A DNA stretch of 6,554 bases. Source: Chloroflexota bacterium (GTDB lineage: Bacteria; Chloroflexota; Anaerolineae; Promineifilales; Promineifilaceae). A program made the translations under genes and the position numbers. The stretch's first letter is position 1. Each line of letters begins with the position of its first letter. The notes below the pieces were generated by a model. The model did not search any database and had not been told where the DNA came from. It was given only the letters and a program-made list of their open reading frames with translations. Location: NCBI GenBank assembly GCA_963169155.1, contig CAUJGI010000738.1, positions 1-6,554 on the forward strand. Reading direction: 5' to 3'. This document shows positions 1 to 6,078 of the stretch, one piece after another.

Positions 1-1
1 C

Positions 2-604
2 GGCACGGCGCTCATCGATGGCATTGACATCTGGCAGGATCCGCTGGCGGCCAAAGCGCGCATTGGCGTGCTGCCGGAAGGCATGCAGCTCTACCAGCGG
101 TTGACGGCGCGAGAATACATTCGCTTTTCCGGCACCATGTACGGCGTGCCCAAAGCCGAAGTGGAACAGCGCACCGAAGAGCTGCTGGACCTTCTCACCC
201 TCACCGACGACGCGGACAAGCTGATTGTGGATTATTCACACGGGATGCGGAAAAAGACGGCGCTGGCCGCGGCGATTATTCACGCGCCGCGTGTCTTGTT
301 CCTGGACGAACCGTTTGAAGGCATCGATGCCATCTCCAGCCGGATCATCCGCGATGTGTTGGGCCGACTGCGCGAACACGGCACGACGATCTTTTTCTCG
401 TCGCATATTTTGGAAGTGGTGCAGCGGCTCTGTACCCGGGTGGCGGTGATTGCCAACGGCCGTCTCGTCGCCCAGGGCAGCATGGAAGAGCTGCGCCAAC
501 AGGCGGAAACGGGTGACGAAACAACCCTGGAAGAGCTGTTCCTGCGCGCCGTGGGCGCCTCCAGCGATCTTGAAGCCGAAGGCAGGCTGTCATGGCTGCG
601 CTAG
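2..604 (+). CDS. ABC transporter ATP-binding protein, 5'-truncated by window edge (EcsA/NatA-like)
   Basis: Nucleotide-binding subunit of an ABC exporter, expected on the cytoplasmic face powering the permease encoded next. The frame is open from base 2; 200 residues are visible. The Walker A motif and about 60 N-terminal residues lie outside the window, judging from where the usual G-T-(A/V)-x-(I/V)-x-G-x-D strand falls (here GTALIDGIDI at the very start). Visible motifs in order: a Q-loop region with VLPEGMQLY (from 68), where the usual Gln position is not clear; a signature motif in the YSHGM(R/K)K form (233-256) rather than LSGGQ; Walker B VLFLDEP (293-313, Asp codon 305, catalytic Glu codon 308); D-loop EGID; and H-loop His in FFSSHILE (codon 404). 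The YSHG signature and EGID D-loop are typical of EcsA-like ABC-2 exporter ATPases. The GTG at 68 is internal, not the start. The last 13 nt overlap the permease gene, so translation is probably coupled. The substrate cannot be predicted. Confidence 0.95.
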   Translation, partial: GTALIDGIDIWQDPLAAKARIGVLPEGMQLYQRLTAREYIRFSGTMYGVPKAEVEQRTEELLDLLTLTDDADKLIVDYSHGMRKKTALAAAIIHAPRVLFLDEPFEGIDAISSRIIRDVLGRLREHGTTIFFSSHILEVVQRLCTRVAVIANGRLVAQGSMEELRQQAETGDETTLEELFLRAVGASSDLEAEGRLSWLR

Positions 605-2301
605 GCGAAACAACCCCGCCCCGCTCGCAGTTGGGCACGCTGCTGCGGCTGCGCGGCAAGCTAACGCTGCGTCAGTTCAGCCGCGAACGTGGCCGCATCA
701 TCGGGGCAATTGTGGTGGTGCTGGTGTTTGGGCCGATGATTGTGGGCGCAGCATTTGGGACGGCCGTTGGCTACCGCACCCTGGAAGATCAATGGCCCAC
801 TGCCCTGCTGGGGGCCGTGATGGTGGCGATGTGGCTGATCTGGCTGGTTTTTCCCATCATCGCCACCTCCATCAACGAAAGCGCCGACATCACCCACCTG
901 CTCATCTTCCCCATTTCCCGGCGCGATCTCGTTCTGAGCACCCTGTTGGGCACCCTGTTTGATTACCCCACTTACCTGATGCTGCCCCTCTTCATTGCAG
1001 CGTTTATCGGCTTTGGCTTCACCAGCGCCTTTCCCATCGTGATTCTGGCCATTTTGCTCAGCTACGGCCACATGGTGCTGATTGGCCAATTTATCACCGT
1101 GACCATTGGCGGCATTTTGCAAAGCCGCCGCTTCCGCGATGTGGCCATCGTTTTCTTTTCGCTGTTAGGCAGTTCCTGCTACTTCATCAATCTCGCCTTC
1201 CAGCGTGGCATCGAGCGTTTTACCCAATCGCTCTCGCTGCAAGAGGAAGAGGCCTTTACCGAAGCGTTTGCCAGCTGGCAGCCGCTTACTGTCTTGCAAT
1301 GGTTCCCCACCGGTGCCCCGGCGCGGGCGGTGGCGCAGGCGCTGGATGGTTCTTGGGGAACGGCCGTCCTCTGGCTGCTCTATTCGGCCGTTTTGCTGGC
1401 TGCCCTCACCTGGATCTGGTTCCATCTGCTGAACCGGCTGGCCACCGGCGGCGGTTTCCTCATCGGTGGGCGGCCCAAGCAAGAAAAAGAAAAGCGCGAG
1501 GTGCCGCGATCCACCCGCCGCTCCCCGCTGGACCTGCTGCCCGACGATCTGGCGGCGCTGGTAGGCAAGGAGCTGCGCTCAGCCTGGCGCATCCCGCAGC
1601 GACGGGTGGGGCTGGTGCAGGGCTTGCTGCTGCCGGTTTTCATGATGGGGCCATTTTTGTACTCCGCCGATTTTTCTGGCGGCATTTCCTCCATTCCCCG
1701 CTGGTTTGGGCTGACGCTGCCCGCCTATGCCCTCTTTTTGTTCTGGTCTACCTCGCAAAATATGCTGGCCTGGGAAGGGCGCGGCCTGCCCGCCCTGCTG
1801 CTGACACCCCAGCCGCGCTGGCGGCTCTTTTGGGCCAAAGGGCTGGTCTTTTTGCTCATTGCGGGCATCCCGTACCTGATTGTCAGCGGGGCGGCTACGG
1901 CGATCTTACGCGACTGGCTGACAGTGGTGGGCATGGCTACGGGGCTGGGTATGGGCATTGCCGCGATGGCGGTAACGGCCGTTGGCTCCGTTCTCTTCCC
2001 CATTCCCATCAACCTGGAAGCCAAGCGCACCAGGGGTGCTTTTCAATCCGGCGGCAACTTCAAAACTGGCTGCGCCACGATGACGGTGATCCCCATCAGC
2101 ATTGCCGTCGTGAACCTGCCCGCTGCGGCCCTGCTGGCCCTGGCCTTCTTCTTTAATCTGCCGTGGCTGGGCTTTGTCGGCGCGGCATTTAGCCTGGTGT
2201 ACGGCTTCGGCATTTTGTACGCAGGCAGCCGCCTGGCAGGCAATCTGCTGCTGGAACGGGAACCCGAGCTGGTAGCTACCATGAAGCTGCCAGAAGAGTA
2301 A
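592..2301 (+). CDS. ABC transporter permease, double-length polytopic membrane protein
   Basis: Integral membrane subunit, 569 aa, partner of the ATPase whose 3' end it overlaps (ATG at 592, ATPase stop at 602-604). A weak GAAGG lies 9 nt upstream of the ATG. I see about 12 hydrophobic segments in two groups: roughly residues 36-60, 68-95, 113-140, 146-175, 183-203 and 256-281, then a charged cytoplasmic linker (~292-335, KQEKEKREVPR), then 338-357, 371-393, 414-438, 443-470, 497-521 and 525-550. The halves look homologous. GKLTLRQ (22-28) followed by FGPMIVG (46-52) is echoed by GKELRSA (325-331) followed by MGPFLYS (352-358), and FPISRRDL (106-113) is echoed by TPQPRWRL (405-412). This supports a tandem six-TM duplication in an ABC-2-like exporter. 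No signal peptide or substrate-binding protein is seen, so export is more likely than import. The substrate is unknown. Confidence 0.9.
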   Translation: MAALGETTPPRSQLGTLLRLRGKLTLRQFSRERGRIIGAIVVVLVFGPMIVGAAFGTAVGYRTLEDQWPTALLGAVMVAMWLIWLVFPIIATSINESADITHLLIFPISRRDLVLSTLLGTLFDYPTYLMLPLFIAAFIGFGFTSAFPIVILAILLSYGHMVLIGQFITVTIGGILQSRRFRDVAIVFFSLLGSSCYFINLAFQRGIERFTQSLSLQEEEAFTEAFASWQPLTVLQWFPTGAPARAVAQALDGSWGTAVLWLLYSAVLLAALTWIWFHLLNRLATGGGFLIGGRPKQEKEKREVPRSTRRSPLDLLPDDLAALVGKELRSAWRIPQRRVGLVQGLLLPVFMMGPFLYSADFSGGISSIPRWFGLTLPAYALFLFWSTSQNMLAWEGRGLPALLLTPQPRWRLFWAKGLVFLLIAGIPYLIVSGAATAILRDWLTVVGMATGLGMGIAAMAVTAVGSVLFPIPINLEAKRTRGAFQSGGNFKTGCATMTVIPISIAVVNLPAAALLALAFFFNLPWLGFVGAAFSLVYGFGILYAGSRLAGNLLLEREPELVATMKLPEE

Positions 2302-2306
2302 GGGAA

Positions 2307-2340
2307 AGTGGCTGGTACTAGCCACTAACCACCAGCCACT
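2307..2340. repeat. intergenic inverted repeat / hairpin
   Basis: AGTGGCTGGT (2307-2316) and ACCAGCCACT (2331-2340) are perfect 10-bp inverted arms around a 14-nt loop. The loop itself contains AGCCACT (2320-2326), which pairs equally well with AGTGGCT (2307-2313), so two mutually exclusive stems share one left arm. It begins 6 nt after the permease stop codon and ends 18 nt before the next start. There is no T-run on the + strand (AAAAAC follows), so it is not a canonical Rho-independent terminator. It could modulate read-through, stabilise the upstream mRNA, or be a dispersed repeat. Confidence 0.65.
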
Positions 2341-2346
2341 AAAAAC

Positions 2347-2352
2347 AAGGAG
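2347..2352 (+). promoter_or_regulatory. ribosome binding site for the DUF5996 gene
   Basis: AAGGAG lies 6 nt before the ATG at 2359, a near-consensus Shine-Dalgarno sequence that fixes this start. It sits just downstream of the 2307-2340 hairpin. Confidence 0.75.
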
Positions 2353-2358
2353 CTGGCC

Positions 2359-3174
2359 ATGTCATTTTTTACCTCGCTCGCCGAATTTGAACCGACGCGG
2401 CAGACGCTGCATTTATACAGCCATGCCATGAGCATCGTGCCACGTGTGCACGGCATTGTCCATCCCAAGTGGTGGCACATCAGCCTGAAGCTGCGCCCGG
2501 ATGGGCTGACAACCGACAACATTCCCCTGCCGGACGGCGGCGTACTGGCGCTGCGGCTAGACCTGAACAAGCACCGGCTGGTCATCAACAGCAGCCAGGG
2601 CGAGACAAAATCGGTGAGCTTGCAAGATGGGATGACGGGCAGTGAGATAGGCGAATGGGTAATAACGGCCGTAACCCCCTTTGGTCTCCAGGGCAGCTAT
2701 CCGCAGGACCGTTTCACCAGCGACGAGCCGCGCCAATACAACCCGACGCAGGCCCAGCTGTATTTTGGCGTGCTGGCCAACGTTGCCCGCACCTTCGAAA
2801 AGCACCGCGCCCGCCTGAAAGGGCCAGTTGGCCCGGTGCAGGTGTGGCCCCACGGCTTCGACATCGCGTTTGAATGGTTTGGCAGCCGCGTTGAGCACGC
2901 TGAGGAGCATGGTGAAGTGCAGGAATTTCCTTCGCAGCTCAACCTGGGCTTTTACCCCGGCGGCGACCCCTATTTTTACTCCAACCCGTGGCCGTTTGAA
3001 GCGGGGGCGCTGCTGGACAAGCCGCTGCCCGCCGGAGCCACCTGGCACACCAGCGGCTGGCAGGGTGCCATGCTGCCCTACAGCGAACTGGTCGACCGCA
3101 CCGACGCCGAGGCAAAGCTACTGCAATTTGCCCAGGCCGTCTACGACCTGGCCGCGCCGACGCTCACCGTATAA
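2359..3174 (+). CDS. DUF5996 family protein
   Basis: A 271-aa soluble-looking protein with no signal peptide or membrane segment; function unknown. Recognised from family style: an N-terminal TRQTLHLYSHAMSIV stretch followed by the HPKWWHISL tryptophan-rich segment (~35-43); a middle LRLDLNKHRLVI strand (~66-77) with a following VSLQDGMTGSEIG; an FEKHRARLKGPVGPVQVWPHGFDIAFEWF segment (split here as FEKHRARLKGP, residues ~147-157, and WPHGFDIAFEWFG, ~164-176); and a C-terminal part with GFYPGGDPYFYSNPWP (~197-212) and LPYSELV ahead of a final helix. These elements occur in the same order in DUF5996 proteins as I remember them, and the length is close to the family's usual size. The start is supported by AAGGAG 6 nt upstream. 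The gene lies 57 nt after the permease on the same strand, so co-transcription is possible, but the intervening hairpin leaves that open. The stop codon is embedded in the left arm of the next intergenic repeat. Confidence 0.88.
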   Translation: MSFFTSLAEFEPTRQTLHLYSHAMSIVPRVHGIVHPKWWHISLKLRPDGLTTDNIPLPDGGVLALRLDLNKHRLVINSSQGETKSVSLQDGMTGSEIGEWVITAVTPFGLQGSYPQDRFTSDEPRQYNPTQAQLYFGVLANVARTFEKHRARLKGPVGPVQVWPHGFDIAFEWFGSRVEHAEEHGEVQEFPSQLNLGFYPGGDPYFYSNPWPFEAGALLDKPLPAGATWHTSGWQGAMLPYSELVDRTDAEAKLLQFAQAVYDLAAPTLTV

Positions 3175-3304
3175 AACACGAATTTGACAAATGGACGAAT
3201 GAGGCGAATAGATCGTTGTAGGCGCGCAGAGATTGGGCCAATCTCAGAACAGCAATTTACTTCAATAAATTCGTGCGATTCGTCTATTCGCGCCATTCGT
3301 GTTT
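3173..3304. repeat. intergenic inverted-repeat element made of CGAAT units
   Basis: Outer arms AAACACGAAT (3174-3183) and ATTCGTGTTT (3295-3304) are perfect 10-bp inverted repeats; the left one overlaps the DUF5996 stop codon (TAA 3172-3174). The left side carries three direct CGAAT units (CACGAAT 3177, GACGAAT 3194, GGCGAAT 3203). The right side carries four in the opposite orientation (ATTCGTG 3269, ATTCGTC 3278, ATTCGCG 3286, ATTCGTG 3295). At the centre is a second, smaller palindrome at 3229-3245. No protein is encoded. The structure resembles a degenerate MITE/REP-type dispersed element or a large mRNA hairpin at the 3' end of the DUF5996 transcript. Confidence 0.7.
3229..3245. repeat. 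short near-perfect palindrome GAGATTGG-G-CCAATCTC
   Basis: Eight-base inverted arms GAGATTGG and CCAATCTC surround a single G. As RNA it would form a 6-bp stem with a 5-nt loop; as DNA it has the symmetry of a dimeric regulator operator. It lies near the middle of the larger CGAAT inverted repeat and about 90 nt upstream of the putative -35 box of the protease gene. Its function is unproven. Confidence 0.4.
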
Positions 3305-3331
3305 AAAATGATGACCGATACGGCCGTTTCG

Positions 3332-3361
3332 TCGACAAGATGACCTGGTTTCCACTATAAT
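3332..3361 (+). promoter_or_regulatory. sigma70-type promoter for the Lon-like protease gene
   Basis: A perfect -10 hexamer TATAAT (3356-3361) is preceded, with an 18-nt spacer, by TCGACA (3332-3337), five of six matches to TTGACA. Transcription would begin near 3367-3369, giving a leader of about 30 nt before the ATG at 3400. One ACGGCCGT octamer (3320-3327) lies immediately upstream of the -35 box. No heat-shock CIRCE-like element (inverted TTAGCACTC) is visible. Confidence 0.6.
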
Positions 3362-3389
3362 GCACCCACTTTTTAAGAACAACGATTGT

Positions 3390-3393
3390 GGAG
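3390..3393 (+). promoter_or_regulatory. ribosome binding site for the Lon-like protease gene
   Basis: GGAG in the context TGTGGAGAC lies 6 nt before the ATG at 3400, supporting that start over later in-frame codons. Confidence 0.6.
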
Positions 3394-3399
3394 ACGTGA

Positions 3400-5814
3400 A
3401 TGTCCAAACGTAAATCTGCGGCCAGCAAAACGGCCGTTTCCCCCCTCATCCCCGATAAATTGCGCCAGATTTGCCAACCAGAAACCTTTACCTTCAAAAG
3501 CACCGCCGAGCTCCAGGCCGAAACCCAGATTATTGGCCAGCCGCGCGGCACACGCTCCATTGCTTTTGGCATTGGCATTGTCAGCCACGGCTACAACATT
3601 TACGCCCTCGGGGCCAATGGCACTGGTCGAGCTACGGTCATTGAGCACTTTTTGCACGAGCAAACGCGCCACTCTATCGTGCCGAGCGACTGGATATACG
3701 TACACAACTTTGCCATTCCGCACCAGCCCCGCGCCATTGAGCTGCCCGCCGGGCAGGGCGTCCGGTTTAAGGCGCGCATGACCCGCCTGATTGCCGATCT
3801 GCGCCAGGATCTGCCCCAGGCATTTGATACCGATTCATACCGTGAAACGATTCGCGCCGTACAGAGCGAGTTTGAGCAGGTGCGCGGCGCGCTGCTGCAA
3901 GCCCTGCAGCAAGAGGCCGCCGCCGCTAACTTTGGCCTGATGCAAACCGCGTCCGGCTTTGCCATTGTGCCCATCCAAAACGGGCAGCAGATGAGCCCGG
4001 AGCAAGTTCAGCAGCTGCCCCTGGAAACGCAGCAGGCGATGGAACAGCAGGCGCAAAAGCTGTCCTTCGAGCTGGAAGCGATGGCCTACCGGATTCATGA
4101 ACTGGAGCTGAAGGCGCGCCAAAAAATGAAGCAGATTGACCGGGATGTGGCACAAACGGCCGTCCAGCACCACTTCGACGATCTCAAAACCACCTACGCC
4201 AGCGACGAAGAGATGTGTGTTTACCTGAATGAAGTCCAGGGCGACGTGCTGAACCAGATTGACGACTTCACCTCACCAGTGGACACACCTGAAGAGATTG
4301 ACTTGAGCCGCTATGAAGTGAACGTGCTGGTGAACAATGCCGACACCAAAGGAGCCCCGGTGGTGGTGGAGGCCAATCCCACCTACACCAATCTGTTTGG
4401 GCGGCTGGAATACGAAATGCGCGACGGCTTGCTGACGACCCACTTCACCAACATCAAGTGGGGCAGTCTGCACCGGGCCAACGGCGGCTACCTCATCCTC
4501 AACGCCCACGATTTGCTGAAGCACATGGACGCCTGGGAAGCGCTCAAGCGGGCCATCAAGGCCGAGAAAATTTTGCTCCAGCCCGCGGGCATGATGAGCA
4601 ACGGTCAGGTACTGGCCAAAACGCTGGACCCGGAACCGATCCCTCTTCGGGCAAAAATCATCATGACGGGCAGCGTGGGGCTGTATTATGGCCTGTTTGA
4701 GCAGGACGAAGATTTCCAGATGCTGTTTAAGGTGCGGGCCGATTTTGACTCGGTGATGCCGCGCGACAGCGCCGCCGAACTGGCCTATGCCAACTTCATC
4801 GCCAACCGCTGCCACCAGGAAAAATTGCGCCATTTTGACCCAACGGCCGTTGCCAAAGTCGTCGAGTATGGTTCGCGGCTGGCCGAAGACAAGCGTAAGC
4901 TGAGCACCCTGTTTGGCATGATTGCCGACCTGGTGCGGGAAGCAAGCTACTGGGCCGGTGCCAACGGCCGTGGCGAAGTCACCGCCTATGACGTGCAGCA
5001 AGCCCTCACCGAACGCACCGAACGGGCCAACCGGCTGGAAGAAGATATGTTCGAGCAGTTCCTGGACGGCACCATCTTCATCGCCACGGAAGGCGGTGTG
5101 GTGGGCCAGGTGAACGGCCTCTCCGTCATCGACACCGGCGACTACTCGTTTGGCCTGCCGGGGCGTATCAGCGCCCGCACCTTCATGGGCGACGACGGCG
5201 TCATTCACATCGAGCGGGAAACGGAAATGTCTGGCCCTATCCACGAAAAAGGGGTGCTGACGCTCAACGGCTACCTGGGCGGCACCTATGCCCAGCACCA
5301 GCCGCTGTCGCTCACCGCCAGCCTCACGTTTGAGCAAAACTATGGCGGTGTCGATGGAGACAGCGCCTCCTCCACCGAACTGTATGCCCTGCTCTCCAGC
5401 CTGAGCGAAATACCCATCAAACAGTCACTGGCCGTCACCGGTTCGGTCAACCAGCGCGGCGAAATCCAGCCCATCGGCGGGGTAAATGAGAAGATTGAAG
5501 GGTTTTTCCGGCTGTGCGCGGCGCGTGGCCTGACGGGTGACCAGGGCGTGCTGATTCCGGCCAGCAACATCGAAAATCTCATGCTGCACGAGCGGGTGGT
5601 AACGGCCGTCGCCGAGGGCAAGTTCCACATCTGGCCGATCAAAACGTTGGACGAAGGGATTGAGCTGCTCATGGGGGCACCGGCGGGCCAGCGTCAAAAA
5701 GACGGCAGCTACCCAGTCGGCACCGTGCACCAGGCCGTGCAGGCCCGCCTGCTGGAACTGGCCGAGGAGCTCAACAAATTTGGCGAAGACAGCGATGAAG
5801 ACGAAGAGGCTTAG
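3400..5814 (+). CDS. Lon-like protease with degenerate AAA+ domain (AAA_32 / LonC type)
   Basis: A cytoplasmic serine protease of the Lon (S16) group, 804 aa. The N-terminal AAA_32-type region has IGQPRGTRSIAFGIGI (~45-60) and a Walker-A-like GANGTGRAT (71-79) with Arg77 where Lys is expected. A Q-rich helical insert follows (~150-265), then VNVLVNN, then GSLHRANGGYLILNAHD (355-371), where the Walker B Asp-Glu pair is replaced by Asn368-Ala369. The C-terminal protease domain (~565-775) carries GDSASS with catalytic Ser655 and GGVNEKIEG with catalytic Lys698. Their 43-residue spacing equals that of E. coli Lon Ser679/Lys722. The protein ends in an acidic tail (EDSDEDEEA). No Lon N-terminal substrate-binding domain is seen. 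Loss of the Walker residues suggests weak or no ATP hydrolysis, as known for LonC of Meiothermus, although much of the AAA_32 family probably shares these changes. It has its own promoter and is followed by a GC-rich inverted repeat. Its likely role is protein quality control or regulated proteolysis; substrates are unknown. Confidence 0.93.
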   Translation: MSKRKSAASKTAVSPLIPDKLRQICQPETFTFKSTAELQAETQIIGQPRGTRSIAFGIGIVSHGYNIYALGANGTGRATVIEHFLHEQTRHSIVPSDWIYVHNFAIPHQPRAIELPAGQGVRFKARMTRLIADLRQDLPQAFDTDSYRETIRAVQSEFEQVRGALLQALQQEAAAANFGLMQTASGFAIVPIQNGQQMSPEQVQQLPLETQQAMEQQAQKLSFELEAMAYRIHELELKARQKMKQIDRDVAQTAVQHHFDDLKTTYASDEEMCVYLNEVQGDVLNQIDDFTSPVDTPEEIDLSRYEVNVLVNNADTKGAPVVVEANPTYTNLFGRLEYEMRDGLLTTHFTNIKWGSLHRANGGYLILNAHDLLKHMDAWEALKRAIKAEKILLQPAGMMSNGQVLAKTLDPEPIPLRAKIIMTGSVGLYYGLFEQDEDFQMLFKVRADFDSVMPRDSAAELAYANFIANRCHQEKLRHFDPTAVAKVVEYGSRLAEDKRKLSTLFGMIADLVREASYWAGANGRGEVTAYDVQQALTERTERANRLEEDMFEQFLDGTIFIATEGGVVGQVNGLSVIDTGDYSFGLPGRISARTFMGDDGVIHIERETEMSGPIHEKGVLTLNGYLGGTYAQHQPLSLTASLTFEQNYGGVDGDSASSTELYALLSSLSEIPIKQSLAVTGSVNQRGEIQPIGGVNEKIEGFFRLCAARGLTGDQGVLIPASNIENLMLHERVVTAVAEGKFHIWPIKTLDEGIELLMGAPAGQRQKDGSYPVGTVHQAVQARLLELAEELNKFGEDSDEDEEA

Positions 5815-5876
5815 TGCGCCTCGTTTTCCCGGACATTGCTCAGCCCGAGGGCAACACTATGTTTGCATTTTTTGCT

Positions 5877-5946
5877 TGTCGTTCCCCGCGAAGGCGGGAA
5901 TCCACTCCAGTAAACAAGATGGATACCCGCCTTCGCGGGTATGACA
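5877..5946. mobile_element. GC-rich MITE/REP-like inverted repeat (dRS3-like core)
   Basis: The left arm 5877-5904 (TGTCGTTCCCCGCG..GGCGGGAATCCA) and right arm 5920-5946 (TGGATACCCGCC..GCGGGTATGACA) are inverted copies differing by three substitutions and one extra C in the left arm, with a 15-nt centre. Each arm is itself a small hairpin (CCCGC-GAAG-GCGGG and its complement). The arm sequence closely resembles the ATTCCC..GGGAAT repeats (neisserial dRS3 style) dispersed in many bacterial genomes. It lies 62 nt after the protease stop. No T-run follows, so if it terminates transcription it does so non-canonically; with genes converging on it from both sides it could act as a bidirectional block. 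No clear target-site duplication was found. Confidence 0.75.
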
Positions 5947-6078
5947 CTTTCTCTGGTTAGGTTGAAAACTGCAAAGATAGTGAGTAACTTATTAAGGCGT
6001 TTTCAGGAAAATCATTTCCTTCCGTGCTTGGGCGCAATTTGCGGCTTCCAGAAGATGTCTTTGGGCATAAAGGTTTCA
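5947..6078. other. AT-richer intergenic segment without a supported gene
   Basis: Between the GC-rich repeat and the antitoxin-like ORF there is no convincing gene. The minus strand has a 40-codon ORF (5957-6079) whose ATG overlaps the preceding TAA stop (TAATG), but its serine-rich, unremarkable sequence matches nothing I recognise. In two other minus-strand frames short peptides (DIFWKPQIAPKHGRK and KEMIFL) vaguely resemble the missing C-terminal half of a CopG-type antitoxin (pattern DFFK..A.KH...QKMIR.LL). This may be decayed coding sequence. Confidence 0.4.

Noticed and set aside
68..604. GTG at 68 as the true start of the ATPase gene
   Set aside because: The frame continues upstream to base 2 with a typical ABC ATPase strand, and a start here would remove Walker A; the gene simply runs off the window.
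661..1122. 153-codon minus-strand frame opposite the permease
   Set aside because: Its composition (His, Gln, Gly, Asn rich) is the mirror of hydrophobic codons on the + strand; a shadow.
1299..2156. 285-codon open frame on the + strand within the permease gene
   Set aside because: Alternate frame of a clear membrane protein; its Gly/Ala/Arg/His-rich translation shows no domain pattern.
3173..3304. Repeated CGAAT units as a CRISPR array
   Set aside because: Units are only 5-7 nt, in both orientations, with irregular spacing and no spacers of uniform length.
4273..5337. 354-codon open frame on the minus strand
   Set aside because: It lies wholly antisense to the well-supported Lon-like protease, is rich in His/Gly/Val as expected from a GC-rich shadow frame, and has no recognisable domain.
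5877..5946. Rho-independent terminator of the protease gene
   Set aside because: Strong stems exist but neither strand has a T-run right after them; a MITE/REP-like unit fits better, though it may still impede transcription.
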